The notes under the pieces: generated by a model
Told to the model about the DNA's origin: nothing
Databases searched by the model: none
The model's input: only the letters and a program-made list of their open reading frames with translations
In this document: positions 34,597-46,183 of the stretch, piece by piece
Numbering within the stretch: position 1 is the first letter of the stretch
Layout: every line of letters begins with the position of its first letter
Position numbers and translations under genes: made by a program
From: Pseudeuparius sepicola
Taxonomy: Eukaryota > Arthropoda > Insecta > Coleoptera > Anthribidae
Direction: 5' to 3'
Assembly (NCBI GenBank): GCA_963920635.1
Contig: OY987298.1
Coordinates: 17,765,647-17,829,646 of the forward strand
DNA: 64,000 bases

Positions 34597-36560
34597 TCAA
34601 ACTTTTTTGAGGTTATCTTTTTGATCTTTGCAAGTACATCATTTTAGTGTATCTTTTCATCTTGCAACAAAAGTGTACTCTTGTTTCATAACGATAAAAT
34701 CAACCGTTCGCGTTGAAATTGGCAAAACGTGCCCCAAAACACCTGTTAACTTCAACATTCGAAACATAAAATTTTTACCTACCGCTTTCAAACGTTACAC
34801 ATCGACTGTACCATGTAAACCGAGAAAAAAATTCCTATGAACAATGCATCAAAATTTATTAGCTTTCAAAATGGAAAGGATTGAATTTAACAAAATTTGA
34901 ACACCCTATTTCAAGAAAACCAATGCTGTTTTGACCAATGTCCAATTGGTATTTTTTTCCATCTCCAGACGTCTTTTAAAATAATGCCTTGCAATTTTTT
35001 TACATGTTTCTGGTTATTGTCATACAGGCTATAGCAGCTGTTGTAAATAGTGTAGCTAAACATTGTGGCACTTAATTTGTTTTAAAAGATTTTGTGTCCT
35101 CACTCCTCACTTTACGCAAATAATGTGATTTCAACAAGATGAAGCACCAGCGTAGAGTGCAAGAAGAGTATAAGATATGAGTTTTTAATTAATACTTTTA
35201 GAAATAGATGGATTCGCACAAAATAGTAGGTATCTACCTATAATCCTAAATCATAATAAAACAAATACTTATACTTTTATTCCTTTACATTTTCTGCAGG
35301 TAGTCTCTTAAGTCTCCCGACTTTTCGCCACTAGAATATTTCTTATAGATAGGGGAATTTAAAAAATGTGGTCTGTAAAACACCTTCAAGGAGTGTCAAT
35401 AATTTAAAACAAAAAATTAGGGACGCTTGTATGACAATAACCAGAAACATGTTAAAAAATGCGTAGCGAATGTGAGAAATAACAGTTGCCTTAGTAACCT
35501 TTAGTTTTATAACAAATTTTTAATAGTAATAAACGCGCAACTAAAGGTTTCCAAAGTTTTATAAGAGTCTTCTAGATGACTGATAGGTTTATAATAAGAT
35601 CACGATCTATTGTTTGTAACCTTTTTAATAAAATCTCGAGTTCCTTTTACCAAAAGTTTTATAACCGAGTTACATTTTGGTCTTGGAAACTATTTTATAA
35701 AACCTGTAGTGCTAGGTTTTATAGAGGTAACTCTAAACACCTTTTTGTTCCTTTTCGAAATTAAGGGACTAGAATATAGGTAACTTTTAAGAGCTATAAT
35801 GGTTCTGTAATGGTCTTCTCAAAATCAACTAAAAATCCTCAAGTTATATCCACCACCTTATGGAACTGAAAAAATGATTTCGATCTACGTATGCCGCATA
35901 ATATGGGGTTATTTCTACTTTTATGAATATATGCTAATTGTATTTATACACATTACATAAATTCTTCTGTATTCTTAGACCTATATAATACCATAAAATA
36001 AAATTACAGAACTTCAAAAATTTATACAGTAAGACAAATTAACAAAAGTAAATAAAGCTGTTAAACACAAAGCAAGTGTTGATTGTTATTCGTTTTATTC
36101 ACTGTCACATATCTTCTTCCCAATTTTGCCTTCATTATCTACTGATATCTTCGTCTGAATTTCCATTGCTTTCTGCATTTGCATTCTCGGTAAGTGAAAA
36201 TTGTATGTTTCGAATGTTGGAGTCAACAGGTGTTTTGGGGCACGTTTTGGCAAATTTCAACCCAAACGCGGTTGGATGTTGGATTTATCATTATGAAACA
36301 AGAGTACACTTTTGATGCAAATGAAAAGATGCACTAAAATGATGGACCTGGAAGACCAAAAAGATAACCTCAAAAAAGTTCGGTGTAAAAACACGATTCA
36401 AAAATAGTGCAAGTGGCGCTCTCTATGAGATACGTAGAAATTTAGCTTATTCACTACAATATCCCCAAAAACACAGCAGTCCAAAATTTTAGTTCAGCAG
36501 CTTGATTATTTTGGGAGATATTGCCAATTTCAAAAAGGGAACTACGACGCCCTGTATAGT
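34597..36560. mobile_element. 2-kb foldback element, complete copy of the window-edge family
   Basis: Left arm 34597-34790 (CTTTTTTGAGGTTATCTTTTT, GCAACAAAAGTGTACTCTTG, GGCAAAACGTGCCCCAAAAC) pairs with 36190-36380 (CAACAGGTGTTTTGGGGCAC onward to AACCTCAAAAAAGTT). Inside, TTTTTTACATGTTTCTGG, then TTATTGTCATACA (from about 34998) pair with TGTATGACAATAACCAGAAA (35429). The right end continues to GACGCCCTGTATA at about 36548 and matches window positions 1-260. Bases 35530-35770 repeat the motif GGTTTTATA several times. No transposase frame. Confidence 0.8.
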
Positions 36561-36844
36561 CTTTATAAAAAAACTGGGAATTATTAGAAAGCATTTCTGA
36601 CATTATTATGAAAAGGGGGTGGTTGAGATAGAGTGCAAAGGGGTGAATTTTAGAATATGTTTTTGTGGTCAAGGAATTCAATTTTGGCACTATTTTGCAG
36701 AAGACAACTAAATTAAAATGGTTACGTCGAGGGGATACAATTATTTTAAAACTGTCAGTACTTATATTTTGGAATTTTGGTGTAATATTAGATATAATTT
36801 AGGTAGCGTTAAATAATGAATTTAAAAAGAGTGATGTGGAAACA

Positions 36845-37261
36845 ATGAATAAAGAACCCCAGGAAAGATTTCGGCTTCACAGTGACCTTTGAGTGGTTTC
36901 GACAAACTAATCGAGGCAGAAATCCTTATTTTTCGCAAAATCAGTAATACCTACAATATAGACCAAAAATTATAAGGCACGTTTATATCTTAGAATTCCT
37001 GGATAATATAGCAATTATAATTTTCAATTTCTAACTATGAGGAAGTAGGTACCTACACAAGCGCGTATGCCACTTTAATTCAAATTATAAAATTCTTACG
37101 ATTTATTATGAAAGTATCGAAACAGCACATACTGGAACCTATCACCGCGTCAGATATCAAAGTATTGTGTCAAAACTTGGTTCCTACACAGAGCGATTTC
37201 TGTCTGACGTATTTTATAAAATCCATAGAGCTTTGACTCCTTCCTGGGGTTCTTTATTCAT
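36845..37261. mobile_element. MITE with ATGAATAAAGAACCCC termini, copy 2
   Basis: A 417-bp copy of the 5396-5749 element. Ends ATGAATAAAGAACCCCAGGA and TCCTGGGGTTCTTTATTCAT are identical in both copies. The right subterminal block (ACAGAGCGATTTC, GTCTGACGTATTTTATAA, CATAGAGCTTTG) is well conserved, while the interiors have diverged. Non-coding. Confidence 0.88.
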
Positions 37262-38442
37262 TATGTGGAAGTGTGGAAGTAGTAGATAATTCCATTGGCA
37301 GCGGTTTTTATTAACACAAAAACTATTTTGTCTAACATGTGTTTGGAAAAGGAACCTTGACACCTCGATGTAGGTACCTTCATATTCCTAGTACACGCGC
37401 GGCCTCATAAATCGTTCCACTAGGCATGAGAAATAAGCAAGAAATCAAGAATTTCGGGTAAGTGCGGCAACGTTGCGCCAATTCCACGGCTACTAAAATG
37501 AACAACTTCCCCTACATTCCCTTGTACCGACCCGCTCCTCCCCGTAGAAAATAAAAATTGCGATACGTCAGTCAACGAAAATAGGTTAATAAATCGTTGA
37601 ATTATCATTATAATAAAGTGGATTTAAAGTTTTGCACAGTTTCTTGGTGTTTTGAGATTCACGTAACGTGAAATTACGCGGATTTCTTTGATTGTCAAAG
37701 TGGTATTAGTTAAATTAAGGTATAATATCTAAGTATAATTGTGTTATTATAGAAGAATCTCGTATTGGTTTTTTACATTGGTTTATTACACTTCTTTATC
37801 TTAACCGCGAACCAAATCTTTGGTTTATTTCATTTTTTAAAGCTTCCCTGGAGTCCTCGGGTGAGGTTCTGATGCTTCCCGATGCTTCCCGGGCCCCCGA
37901 AAAATCTAGAAATGAGAAAAAACAAGCAATTTCCAATAGTGGTTTCAGATGATTTTCCGTCGGTTTCGTTGATTCTACAGCCGTCCCGTTTCTCGAAAGT
38001 GGTTAATCGTGAATCGGGAATTTCCCTTATTAGATATCGGATTTTCGAGGTTCTTTTTGGTACCGAAGGAAAGTACGACACCCAATTAAGAGATTTACCA
38101 CCTTCTTCGATTTTTAGAACGGCTCTATTCGAGGTTGTCGAATGAATTTTGCGAAAGAAGCCACCAATGTCCGAATTTACTGTTTTTCGCACTGTAACTG
38201 GCAATGTCACGTAAGGTAATGTCGCGTAATAAGATGTCAGATTTGCCGTCACTTACGCTTTTAAGGTTATCGCTGGTTTTCAAACCGCGAGAGAGGGGAG
38301 GGGTAATTGCAACGTTGTCAGTTGAACGCCTTTGCGTCCGCACGTATTGGAACGATTTCAAGGGCCGCGCGTGTACCTGCGTAACCAGTATAAGCCACTG
38401 ATATTTAACCTATGAACCGGCTTTCTACCCAACTTGCAAAAC
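37262..38442. other. Flank of the P-like element; moderate GC, no gene named
   Basis: Overlapping ORFs on both strands at 37830-38400 (up to 140 codons) have no recognisable domain and look like chance frames in a patch of higher GC. Before the P-like insertion this sequence was contiguous with the GC-rich block at 43312-43745. Confidence 0.4.
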
Positions 38443-39209
38443 CCCAGAAAAGGACGAATCAGAAGTGGCACTTGCTTTCGGCGCCTTTGATGTCGCGGTT
38501 CCAATTTCCCCTCTCGCGCATAGGAAATGAACTCTCCGCCGTTGACATCTGCGCATTGGCCACGCCCACCGTAGTTTGGACAGAGTAGAACTTGCCCATT
38601 GCACGGCCAGGTCCGGGCTATAGAAAATTTTGTGTTTTATATAGCAAAATTAATTTTTAGAATAGTAAAGTTTTTTTCTGGGATTAGATCTAGTTAAATT
38701 TGAATCTCCAGAAGTGATTTTAAGTAGGTATTTTACTGACGAAAAAAATATAAATATTAATATTTTACTAAAGAGAAAAATACATTTTTTTTATTGTACA
38801 TGGAAATTTCACAATATTTCCTCTTTATTATTTTATACTTACCTATATTAATTAGAAACAACTATGATTTAGGTTCAAGTGAACTATTCTACTTGGGTGG
38901 TTGAAATATTACAATATTTCAATCGACTTGCGTCCAAACTCATAGCTTGGCAATTAATTTGTTTTTTTATATAGATCCATAACAATTATTATTTGCAAAA
39001 TTGGTTGACCTTCGTATCACTGGTAGTAAAAAAAGGTTATTTATCAAAAATGTTTATTACTAAAATCTATAAAAAAAATTCAAAAACAATAGCACATATA
39101 AAATATAATACCTATAAATACAAAAGATATTATAAACTACTTACGTACATATTATGCACATGCACACTATACATTATCAACTTAGCCTAATAATGACCCC
39201 TGGCAGCAC

Positions 39210-42200
39210 TTATAAATGTAAATTTCGAAGTTTATAATTTTTATTAGTTTTATTAGAAACAATATCACGATTTAAAAATTTTAAAGAAGAATAGATTCTA
39301 AATCTTACATAAAGGGATAATAAATAGGCATGATTAAAACTAGGGCATGGATGTTGATATGAAATGTTTTGCAGCTTATTTTTTAATTTCACACCAACAT
39401 TTTCTTCTAAAGCAAACTTTGGAAAGAGGGTACAAAAATTAACTTCGAGAGTTTTAATATAATTTAGGAAATTATCAGGAGGTGAAAATAAATGTCCAAA
39501 GGTTTCGTTACCACTTGATTTGTATGCTTTAAAATAAGTAAACAAATCAGTATCCCCTAATGTATGACGTTTACAATATTTAATACAAACTTCACATGAA
39601 TGTTGTTCCAAGCACTTTCTTAATAAATATCCACAAACATATGATATACTATTTGATTCATGTAGTTCGAAATCAATATAATCTGGTGCCACCGAACTTA
39701 AATCAGAAAAAATAGATCTTGCATTTCCCACAACAACTTTGTTGTAAATTTGTGTATGTTCGGTGGTTACGTATGACAATAATGAATCAAAATCCTCAAT
39801 ACAATTAGCCCCATCCGCGTGTTGGAAATAATTTAAACAAAATGATTTTTTGAAAGCCCTTTCGCATTGGATGGGGGTTGGATTCAAGCAATTTCCCCCT
39901 TGCTGCCTAATAGTGCCGAAAAATTTTTCGAGACAATCTTGATTTAAGCGTCGAGTGTATAAGGAACTAAACTCTAAACAATGAAATTTTTCCCAAAGAC
40001 CTAAAAATGAATTTATTGTGATTTGCCACCCTTTCAAAAATTTAACTTTATTGGTAACCTCTATATTTTGTTTTAAAATTTTAATATTCTCAAAATATGT
40101 AAACATTTCCTTTAAAAAATCGACTTGGTAATCTGCTCCTTTGAAAGGTCTATTGTACTTGTATTACTGCCTGATATTTTTGAGGAATTTAAGATATCAA
40201 ATAACTTATCAATTTTTTCTACAAATGACACTGTAGCGTTTGCCGAAGGGGGGAATTGTCCGAATTCAATAAAGGAATTAAGTGCCGCAGCTACCATTGC
40301 GCTGAAAACTTGGACGGCTAAACTAACCTTCAGTTTTTTAAAAGGATTCGAATTAATGTGTTCATCTGTAAATTTTGGACACAGCCGAAGAGCCAAAGGC
40401 TTATGTTTTTGTTTATTATAAATTTGGTCAATACCTATACGTTTTATTTGTACATCCTTCAGAGGTTTCGAATGTGTAATTGAAAAAATTATTTCGTGTT
40501 GATTTTAAGAGATGCGGCACATCAAAAATATAAAATATTTTTTCGCTATCGACATAAAAATGTGAAGAGTTTGGAGAGATACCAACTGATTTTGAAAATT
40601 GTACAAAATTTGATCCTTGATCAGACACTAACGCACTTACTAGTAATCCTACAGATTTAAGTTTCCTTATTGCAAAATAATAAATTTTAATTCCTCCCCT
40701 GAACAAGTATCAATAAAGAAATAAGCAACTGGTTGCTTCCACTTAGCAAATATTGCTCTAGCCATAATAGCTAAAACATATTTAGCAGGAGCATATCTTT
40801 TTTCCTTCAATGTATTATGAAAGCCAACAATGGTATCGGAAGATCTATTGTAAAATAAAAACATTTTTAATGACATTTTGTCAATACAAAGAATGCACTG
40901 TTTTGAAGAACCCTCTAAATTTGTAGCTTTTGATTTAATAACCTCAAAAATGAAACTGTTAAGACCTGCAGTTATATGCCATTTGCTAGTTATTCTTTGA
41001 AGAGTGCTTTTAGATGGCAAATAAAGTGGTTTCATTAAAAATATATAAGCATTTGGGCTTAGAAAATAAATTGTTAAGGAAAATTGTTTCATATCTGAAG
41101 AGTAACGATATCCCTGTGGATCTTTTTTTGGGATTTTCTAAATAATGTCTTACAAATAGTAGCATTGAAGCAGACAGTTTTTTTCTCACAAATGGCAAGA
41201 AATTGTTCGTCATTTATTTCAGTGTCGGCACTGTCGACAGCTTGCTCCAACTTCGGATGCAACTTTCTTTGGAGTTTTTTTATTTGTAACTTTAATGAAT
41301 GCTTTCTCGGACTATGTGCACTCAAACTAAGAGAAGTTTGTTGACTAGCATCTAAAAATAGAATTATTCAATAACAAAATAAGTAATACAAAAAATTACA
41401 ATATATGTACACACACCCAAACTTATAATATGGAATCACTTAATATTTATTACAATTTATATTGTCGGGTTTTTCACATTTAACTGTTTTTGTTAGTAAA
41501 CACTTTTGACTTTCCATGACATATAATTTTTTTGACAAAAAAAATTATCGCAAATAATGCGTGATGTCATATAAGTTTGGGTGTGTATACTATAATAACA
41601 GTTTGTGAATATATATCATTACCTTTTGATGCAACTGAAAATTCGGTAATGCTGTGGAGATCGCCTATAGGTGACTGTGACAGATGGGGTGTACTTGGTT
41701 GATCCAAAGGTTGAGCGATCGAGACTGGTTGATCAAGTTCTCGTTGAGGTTCTAACAAAGTCAAATTGCTGCATACAGACACAGAAGGACTCTGTGAAGA
41801 AGCCTCATCGATATAACCTAGTAAAAAAAAATAAATGCAGCAAAATTACAAGTATCAGCAAAAAATACATATTATTATCTAATAATGAAGGGGTAATTAT
41901 GGGGTCAAAATGTCAAGAAAATCGGGCGGTGCATACACTAATTTCCATAATTACCAATGAAGGTACTTACATGATGAGAACACAGTTGGTATTGCTGTTT
42001 TCTTTAGCCCAGACTTCGACTGGTTTGCAAACATACTATTTTCAAAGTGCATTGAACAAACTTTATAATTAATAAAAAGCTGTGTGGGTGTTTTTTCTAA
42101 CAAATCCTGCCGTCCACACTTTCTCGTCCATGCATAACACCTTGAAAAAAAATTAAAAACCATAGTTAGGTAGGTATTATCAGTAGGAAACCATTTGTGG

Positions 42201-42506
42201 GTTTTCTGGGGTAGGTAATACTCCAGTAAAAGGGGTAGTACCTACGTAGGACATAAAATTTATAATACCTAAGGATATAATAATGTGGTAACAAGGTAGG
42301 GACAAACGACACATAGGTACCTACCTGTTTTCATCAGCAGGTATTTTGAAAAAACTTATCCCAACATTCCTCGTGTTGTTAGAACATCCACGAACACAGC
42401 AATAATTGCTGGGCCATTTCGTCACAAAACCTAAGCACAAAGTGGGTTTTCTGGGGCACAATGCACTAGTGTAAATACAGCAACGAAGTATTCGAAGTAA
42501 CAACAC
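39210..42506 (-). pseudogene. P/THAP9-like transposase, frameshifted
   Basis: P-family transposases bind DNA with a THAP zinc finger and cut with an RNase H-like fold, using GTP. Exon 1 (to 42325) ends in the THAP start (CCVRGC, FFKIPADEN). Exon 2 (42140-41971) completes it (CYAWTRKCG, VCSMHF, then AIPTVF). Exon 3 (41817-41623) is a Ser/Pro/Gln linker, and exon 4 from 41353 a basic coiled coil. The catalytic part follows: MKQFSLTIYFLSPNAY, CILCIDKMSLK, PVAYFFIDTCS, SALVSDQGSNFVQF, FDVPHLLKSTRNN, LRLCPKFTDEHIN, then FLGLWEKFHCLEFSSLYT and LEKFFGTIRQQGGNC. The reading frame shifts at least four times: at the seven-A run near 41122, near 40680, near 40440 and near 40145. Exon junctions upstream are good GT-AG. 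The true start codon is uncertain. Non-functional as assembled. Confidence 0.93.
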
Positions 42507-43048
42507 AAGCAGTCAAGTTGAGCTGAATACATATTGTACACCTTATCTGGTCCCTGTTTTGGATACTTTTATCACAGTCATGATAATAATACTGGGCTTT
42601 TTTACTTAGAAATTGGTAATCGTTTTTCGTTTTATTGTTTACGTTTTATAAGGAGTTTAACCTCAATTGAACATACTGACGCTGTCTGGCGTCTGGCGTT
42701 AGGTGGCGCGTCAGTCGTAGGCTACGAACGACGTTGCCGGACTTCGTCAGCTTTTATGCCTGACAATTTCCTTAAATTCATTTAGCCATTTTTATCGCCT
42801 TCAATTTAATATCAACCAAAATACTATCAAGGACTAACATTTTTATAAGTAAATTATCATCGATTTCATTTTATACTAAATTAATTTGCATTATATTTTT
42901 GTGGGTTGCCTTGGTTACCGGCTCCCGACTGGACGATCTGGCAGTACCGCAAGAACGGAATCTGTGGCGCCGCGCCGCGCTGTTGTCAAGCATTCCGCTT
43001 TCATAATCAAGTCCCAGAAAACAGGGGTCAGGTTGTGGGTTTTCTGGG
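42197..43048. promoter_or_regulatory. Repeated CCCAGAAAACCCAC motif at the transposase 5' end
   Basis: The 14-mer GTGGGTTTTCTGGG occurs identically at 42197-42210, 42442-42455 and 43035-43048. An inverted core CCCAGAAAAC is at 43013-43022, 12 bp from the last copy, so the pair could form a hairpin. The first nine bases of both terminal repeats, CCCAGAAAA, are the same core. Such iterated subterminal motifs are usually transposase-binding sites; for this element that is inference. The second copy falls inside the first THAP exon. Confidence 0.5.
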
Positions 43049-43311
43049 CTCAGATAAATAGAATAAATGGTTCGTAAAACATTATAATTTTACTACCGGC
43101 ACACATTAGATAATATTAATTGCTTTCATATTAATTTTATTGGTATACCTACCCAAAATGAATAAATGATAGTGAAAAATATGTTGACATGTTTTAACCT
43201 TTCTAAGGATCTGGCGGCCTAGCAATACTCTCCGTCCCCACCACCTCATAAAAATACCCCTCTGCCCTCTTAAATTAGCCAAGTGCCACTTCTGATTCGT
43301 CCTTTTCTGGG

Positions 43312-43745
43312 GCAAAACTTTGCAGGCCACACTGCGCGCCATACCTCGCGCAAGATACTTTTTCTCGGAACAATCCGAATTCCCCGCCTGCCATGTTCTC
43401 TCGGAGCGAAACAATACGGCTCGTTGCGACACCACACCGCACCGGCCGGGCGGCGCTGGTTCTTTCGGTTCTTGTTAGCCAACCCGCCCCAAGGTCGCTG
43501 TGTCTGGCGTCGGCTCTTATGTCCCCCGCCCCGACCGACCCAGTTGACTGACCGCCGACTTTCTATTCGTCTTTTGCAGGGACCCGGCAGGCCGCCCGCG
43601 CCGCACCGCCGCCGCTGGACGACCGCAGCCGTCGCCTTCTTCGCGGTAAGTCGACCCGACCCCTCGCAGGGTCTCACTGCACATGACACAATGGTCCAAC
43701 CATCGAACTGACAAGTACAATGGAAGTCGCACAGGTACCAGTTTC
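43312..43745 (+). promoter_or_regulatory. GC-rich block, possible alternative promoter
   Basis: About 430 bases with high GC and CpG content next to the right end of the P-like element. Long ORFs on both strands reflect the lack of AT-rich stop codons. On the + strand it contains a candidate 66-nt exon. Similar to the 27781-28116 block in character, not in sequence. Confidence 0.35.
43580..43645 (+). other. Candidate internal exon, 66 nt
   Basis: Preceded by a strong acceptor (pyrimidine-rich CTTTCTATTCGTCTTTTGCAG) and followed by CGCGGTAAGT, a near-perfect donor. Its length is a multiple of three and all forward frames are open: for example GPGRPPAPHRRRW in phase 0. No domain is recognisable. 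It could equally be an untranslated exon. Confidence 0.35.
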
Positions 43746-45043
43746 ATTGTTGTTTGGGGCAGCCAACTCTAGAGAGAGATAGGTTTCAAATGGCAATAAG
43801 TAAGACAAGGACGCCTAATGAACGTGTCAGCTGATTCAGGCAAAGGAGGTATATGGGGATGTTGCATATTAATGAGCGAATTTAATGGGCATGTTCCGTA
43901 ATTCTCTTTATTGTATGATCTGTATTCGGAAATTCGGGGCTTGTTTGTAGGAATGTGAATTTTTCTATATAACCAAAATTATGTAAATATTGCACAGAAA
44001 AAGTAGTGAATTGATTAAAAAAAATACATACATGGCAATTTTATGTACCTGGAAGTAAATTGAGACAAATAAAATACAAATTCCAAAATAAGTTTATTTT
44101 AAAATAAAGGCGACAAAATATCTAGGATAAGGTATACATTTTCAACTTTAATTACTTATCTTAACTGATTTATTAATTTTAAAATTTAATTTAATAATAA
44201 AAGCATGTAAGACAGGTAGCTTTTACATATTTTTATATAATTTTTAATGTTTAGGCATCTAACAAAAAGAATTACAAATAATTACCTTATTAAAGGGACC
44301 AGAACCTCAAGATTTGACTACGAAGAGCTAGGTTCGTTAGCACAATATTTTGCCAGTTTTTCCCTTGATAGAGTTTCTATCATGACTTGGAAAATAAAAA
44401 ACTGTAGTAATTACATATTTTTTAAGTTTGCGCTGCCCAAAATTCTCTGAAATTGCTCCCAACAAATTGTTGACTACAAATGCAAGTAAATACTTGTAGA
44501 CGGTACAAAATTTTTCCTTTTTATTGCTGCAATCCACTTGTCTCTAATATCACCGTATCTTCTGGAAAACTGCAAAGTTATTAGCAAAGATTTTTAAGAC
44601 TTACGAATGAAAAGAAACCTCACTATTATTTTATTCTTTCCGCCCCGTTTGGTACACATCCAAATACACAACAGGAGTTGACCCTCTTTTTTGTAATTTA
44701 CAACTTAAACAGAGAGAATATAGCCACATAGCTAAATTAAATTTTCTCTCCGATCTAAAAATAATATTAAACTAAACACCAACTAAGACACGACACGAAC
44801 TCAAATCAAATATAAATAATACAATAATTACTCCTATTCGTATTGGGACAGAAGGAAAATTAAAATGACGTTTGACAACGGAACTCGTTTGAAGCACAGT
44901 ACACAAAAATAGAAAGTTAGGACAAACACCTCTTTTGTGTTATGTGGTTTTTGCCGGAATCAGCTGATTTATTTACTATTTCACTTACTCAAGTTTGGCT
45001 GCCAGTTTCTCTCTCTACACTCCTTCCATCTACTTGTCAATTC
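43746..45043. other. AT-rich stretch, nothing recognised
   Basis: No ORF with similarity, no obvious inverted repeat. It would be intron if the + strand candidate exons are real. Confidence 0.5.
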
Positions 45044-45097
45044 AATCAGTGACTATAGAATTCTATAGAATTCTATAGAATTCTATAGTCACTGATT
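45044..45097. repeat. Perfect 54-bp palindrome
   Basis: AATCAGTGACTATAGAATTC and its exact complement meet without a loop. The core is a 10-bp unit CTATAGAATT repeated, so it is both a tandem repeat and a palindrome. It could extrude a cruciform. It lies about 70 bp outside the left end of the 45168-48341 structure. Confidence 0.95.
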
Positions 45098-45622
45098 CAA
45101 TGGGTCCAACGATATCGTACCCCAAATTTAATTAAAAAGTTTATATGGGAACCCTGTCTAACAGCCGGATACACTTACCCACGGTATGTCGTATGTCACT
45201 AATAAAAAAAAATAGTACAGTAAAACTAACACAAAATTAGGCCAAACCCAAACATCCAAAAAAAGTCCTTTCTAGCGCGAAATAGTTCCATACCCTCCTA
45301 AGAGTTAGTACTAAAAAGTTACACCACCACCAGCGTCGGGTTTCGGGGGGAGGGGGTGAAAAGGGCAGGAAATTCTTATTTTTCACAGTTTTGCATGAAT
45401 ATCTAGTAAACTATGAGGTTTAGCGCAAACGTCATCCTATACGCAAATGATATACATTAAATTCCGAACAAGAATTGTTATATTGTACATAATTATGGTA
45501 AAGTGAACGGTTTCCATGATATGGAGGGGTAAAGATTTCTTTGTTTTTATTTCACGTAGTTTTTGTTGAAAAAATTTAAAATGATTGCAGTATAAATTAG
45601 TAACTGGATAATGTATGTAGAT

Positions 45623-45979
45623 TTATTGCGATTTATCTTCATCTTTTGAAACATTTTCTTCTAATTTTTTTGTTTCGATTTTTAATTTAGTAAACAGCAA
45701 TGCATTGCTTTGAATCCTTCTAAGTTTTCGAGTTACCGGCTTGAAAACCTTCTCAAGAGTTTCGTCCTCCTTAAATTCCCCCATTTTTAAGTCGGTATAC
45801 TTTTTTCTGATTGAGCGGACAGGACGGATTTTCTTGATCTCGGCGACTTCTAGGCCATGGTGTCTGTAGGGTGTTTCTTTAAAAGATTGAAATGTTGGAA
45901 TCTCCGCATTCATTAGTTCTTGCCTGAAAATTTGTGGCACTGGAGTAATTTCTCCAGGGGCATTGTTTTCTGCTGTCAT
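45623..45979 (-). CDS. Unrecognised 118-aa frame in one arm of the foldback
   Basis: An uninterrupted frame from ATG 45979 to a stop at 45623, rich in Lys/Glu/Arg: IPTFQSFKETPYRHHGLE, IKKIRPVRSIRKKYTDLK, VTRKLRRIQSNALLF, ending in a charged helix. I recognise no family. It lies in DNA present in the left arm only, so it arrived after or independently of the foldback, perhaps by capture of a host gene fragment. A good acceptor (GTGTTTCTAG) 30 bp upstream does not keep frame with the exon at 46183-46059, because a stop intervenes. Expression is unknown. Confidence 0.35.
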   Translation of the reverse strand: MTAENNAPGEITPVPQIFRQELMNAEIPTFQSFKETPYRHHGLEVAEIKKIRPVRSIRKKYTDLKMGEFKEDETLEKVFKPVTRKLRRIQSNALLFTKLKIETKKLEENVSKDEDKSQ

Positions 45980-46058
45980 AAGCTTATATAAACTTCATTT
46001 ATAGTAGCACTAGAAACACAGGAATGAGATTTTTGTCCCAAAACATTGTAGCAAACAC

Positions 46059-46183
46059 CTGTTGTGATGGAACCTGGACATTGCCGCTTTATGCAAATCC
46101 ACCGCTGCGTCGAGTTTTTGTTTACGCGCTTCAAGGAATGTAAAACTGCGGGTCGCCCCCGCTGGGGGCGACCCGGACATCAT
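46059..46183 (-). CDS. Candidate exon upstream of the 118-aa frame
   Basis: On the minus strand TTTACAG precedes ATGATG, and the frame MMSGSPPAGATRSFTFLEA then KQKLDAAVDLHKAAMSRFHH runs to a donor CAACAG-GTGTTT. The helical, alanine-rich pattern looks protein-like but is unassigned. Its beginning overlaps a perfect hairpin, CGGGTCGCCCCC / GGGGGCGACCCG (46149-46160 and 46164-46175, 3-base loop). Confidence 0.3.

Larger units (their letters stand above)
38443..43311. mobile_element. P/THAP9-like DNA transposon, 4.87 kb
   Basis: Perfect 32-bp terminal inverted repeats start CCCAGAAAAGGACGAATC (38443-38474; right copy 43280-43311) and are flanked by a 7-bp direct repeat GCAAAAC (38436-38442 and 43312-43318). 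A transposase pseudogene on the minus strand lies inside. Known P elements have 31-bp repeats and 8-bp duplications; here a seventh base is the longest match I can align. The left subterminal 160 bp are GC-rich; 38640-39200 is AT-rich and empty. Intact, identical ends suggest the copy could still be moved in trans although its own gene is broken. Confidence 0.9.

Noticed and set aside
37830..38361. 140- and 78-codon minus-strand ORFs
   Set aside because: No recognisable domain, no splice-linked partners, and an open frame on the opposite strand as well.
43270..43747. Overlapping ORFs of 76-142 codons on both strands
   Set aside because: They reflect high GC content without stops; translations are low-complexity Arg/Pro/Gly with no domain.
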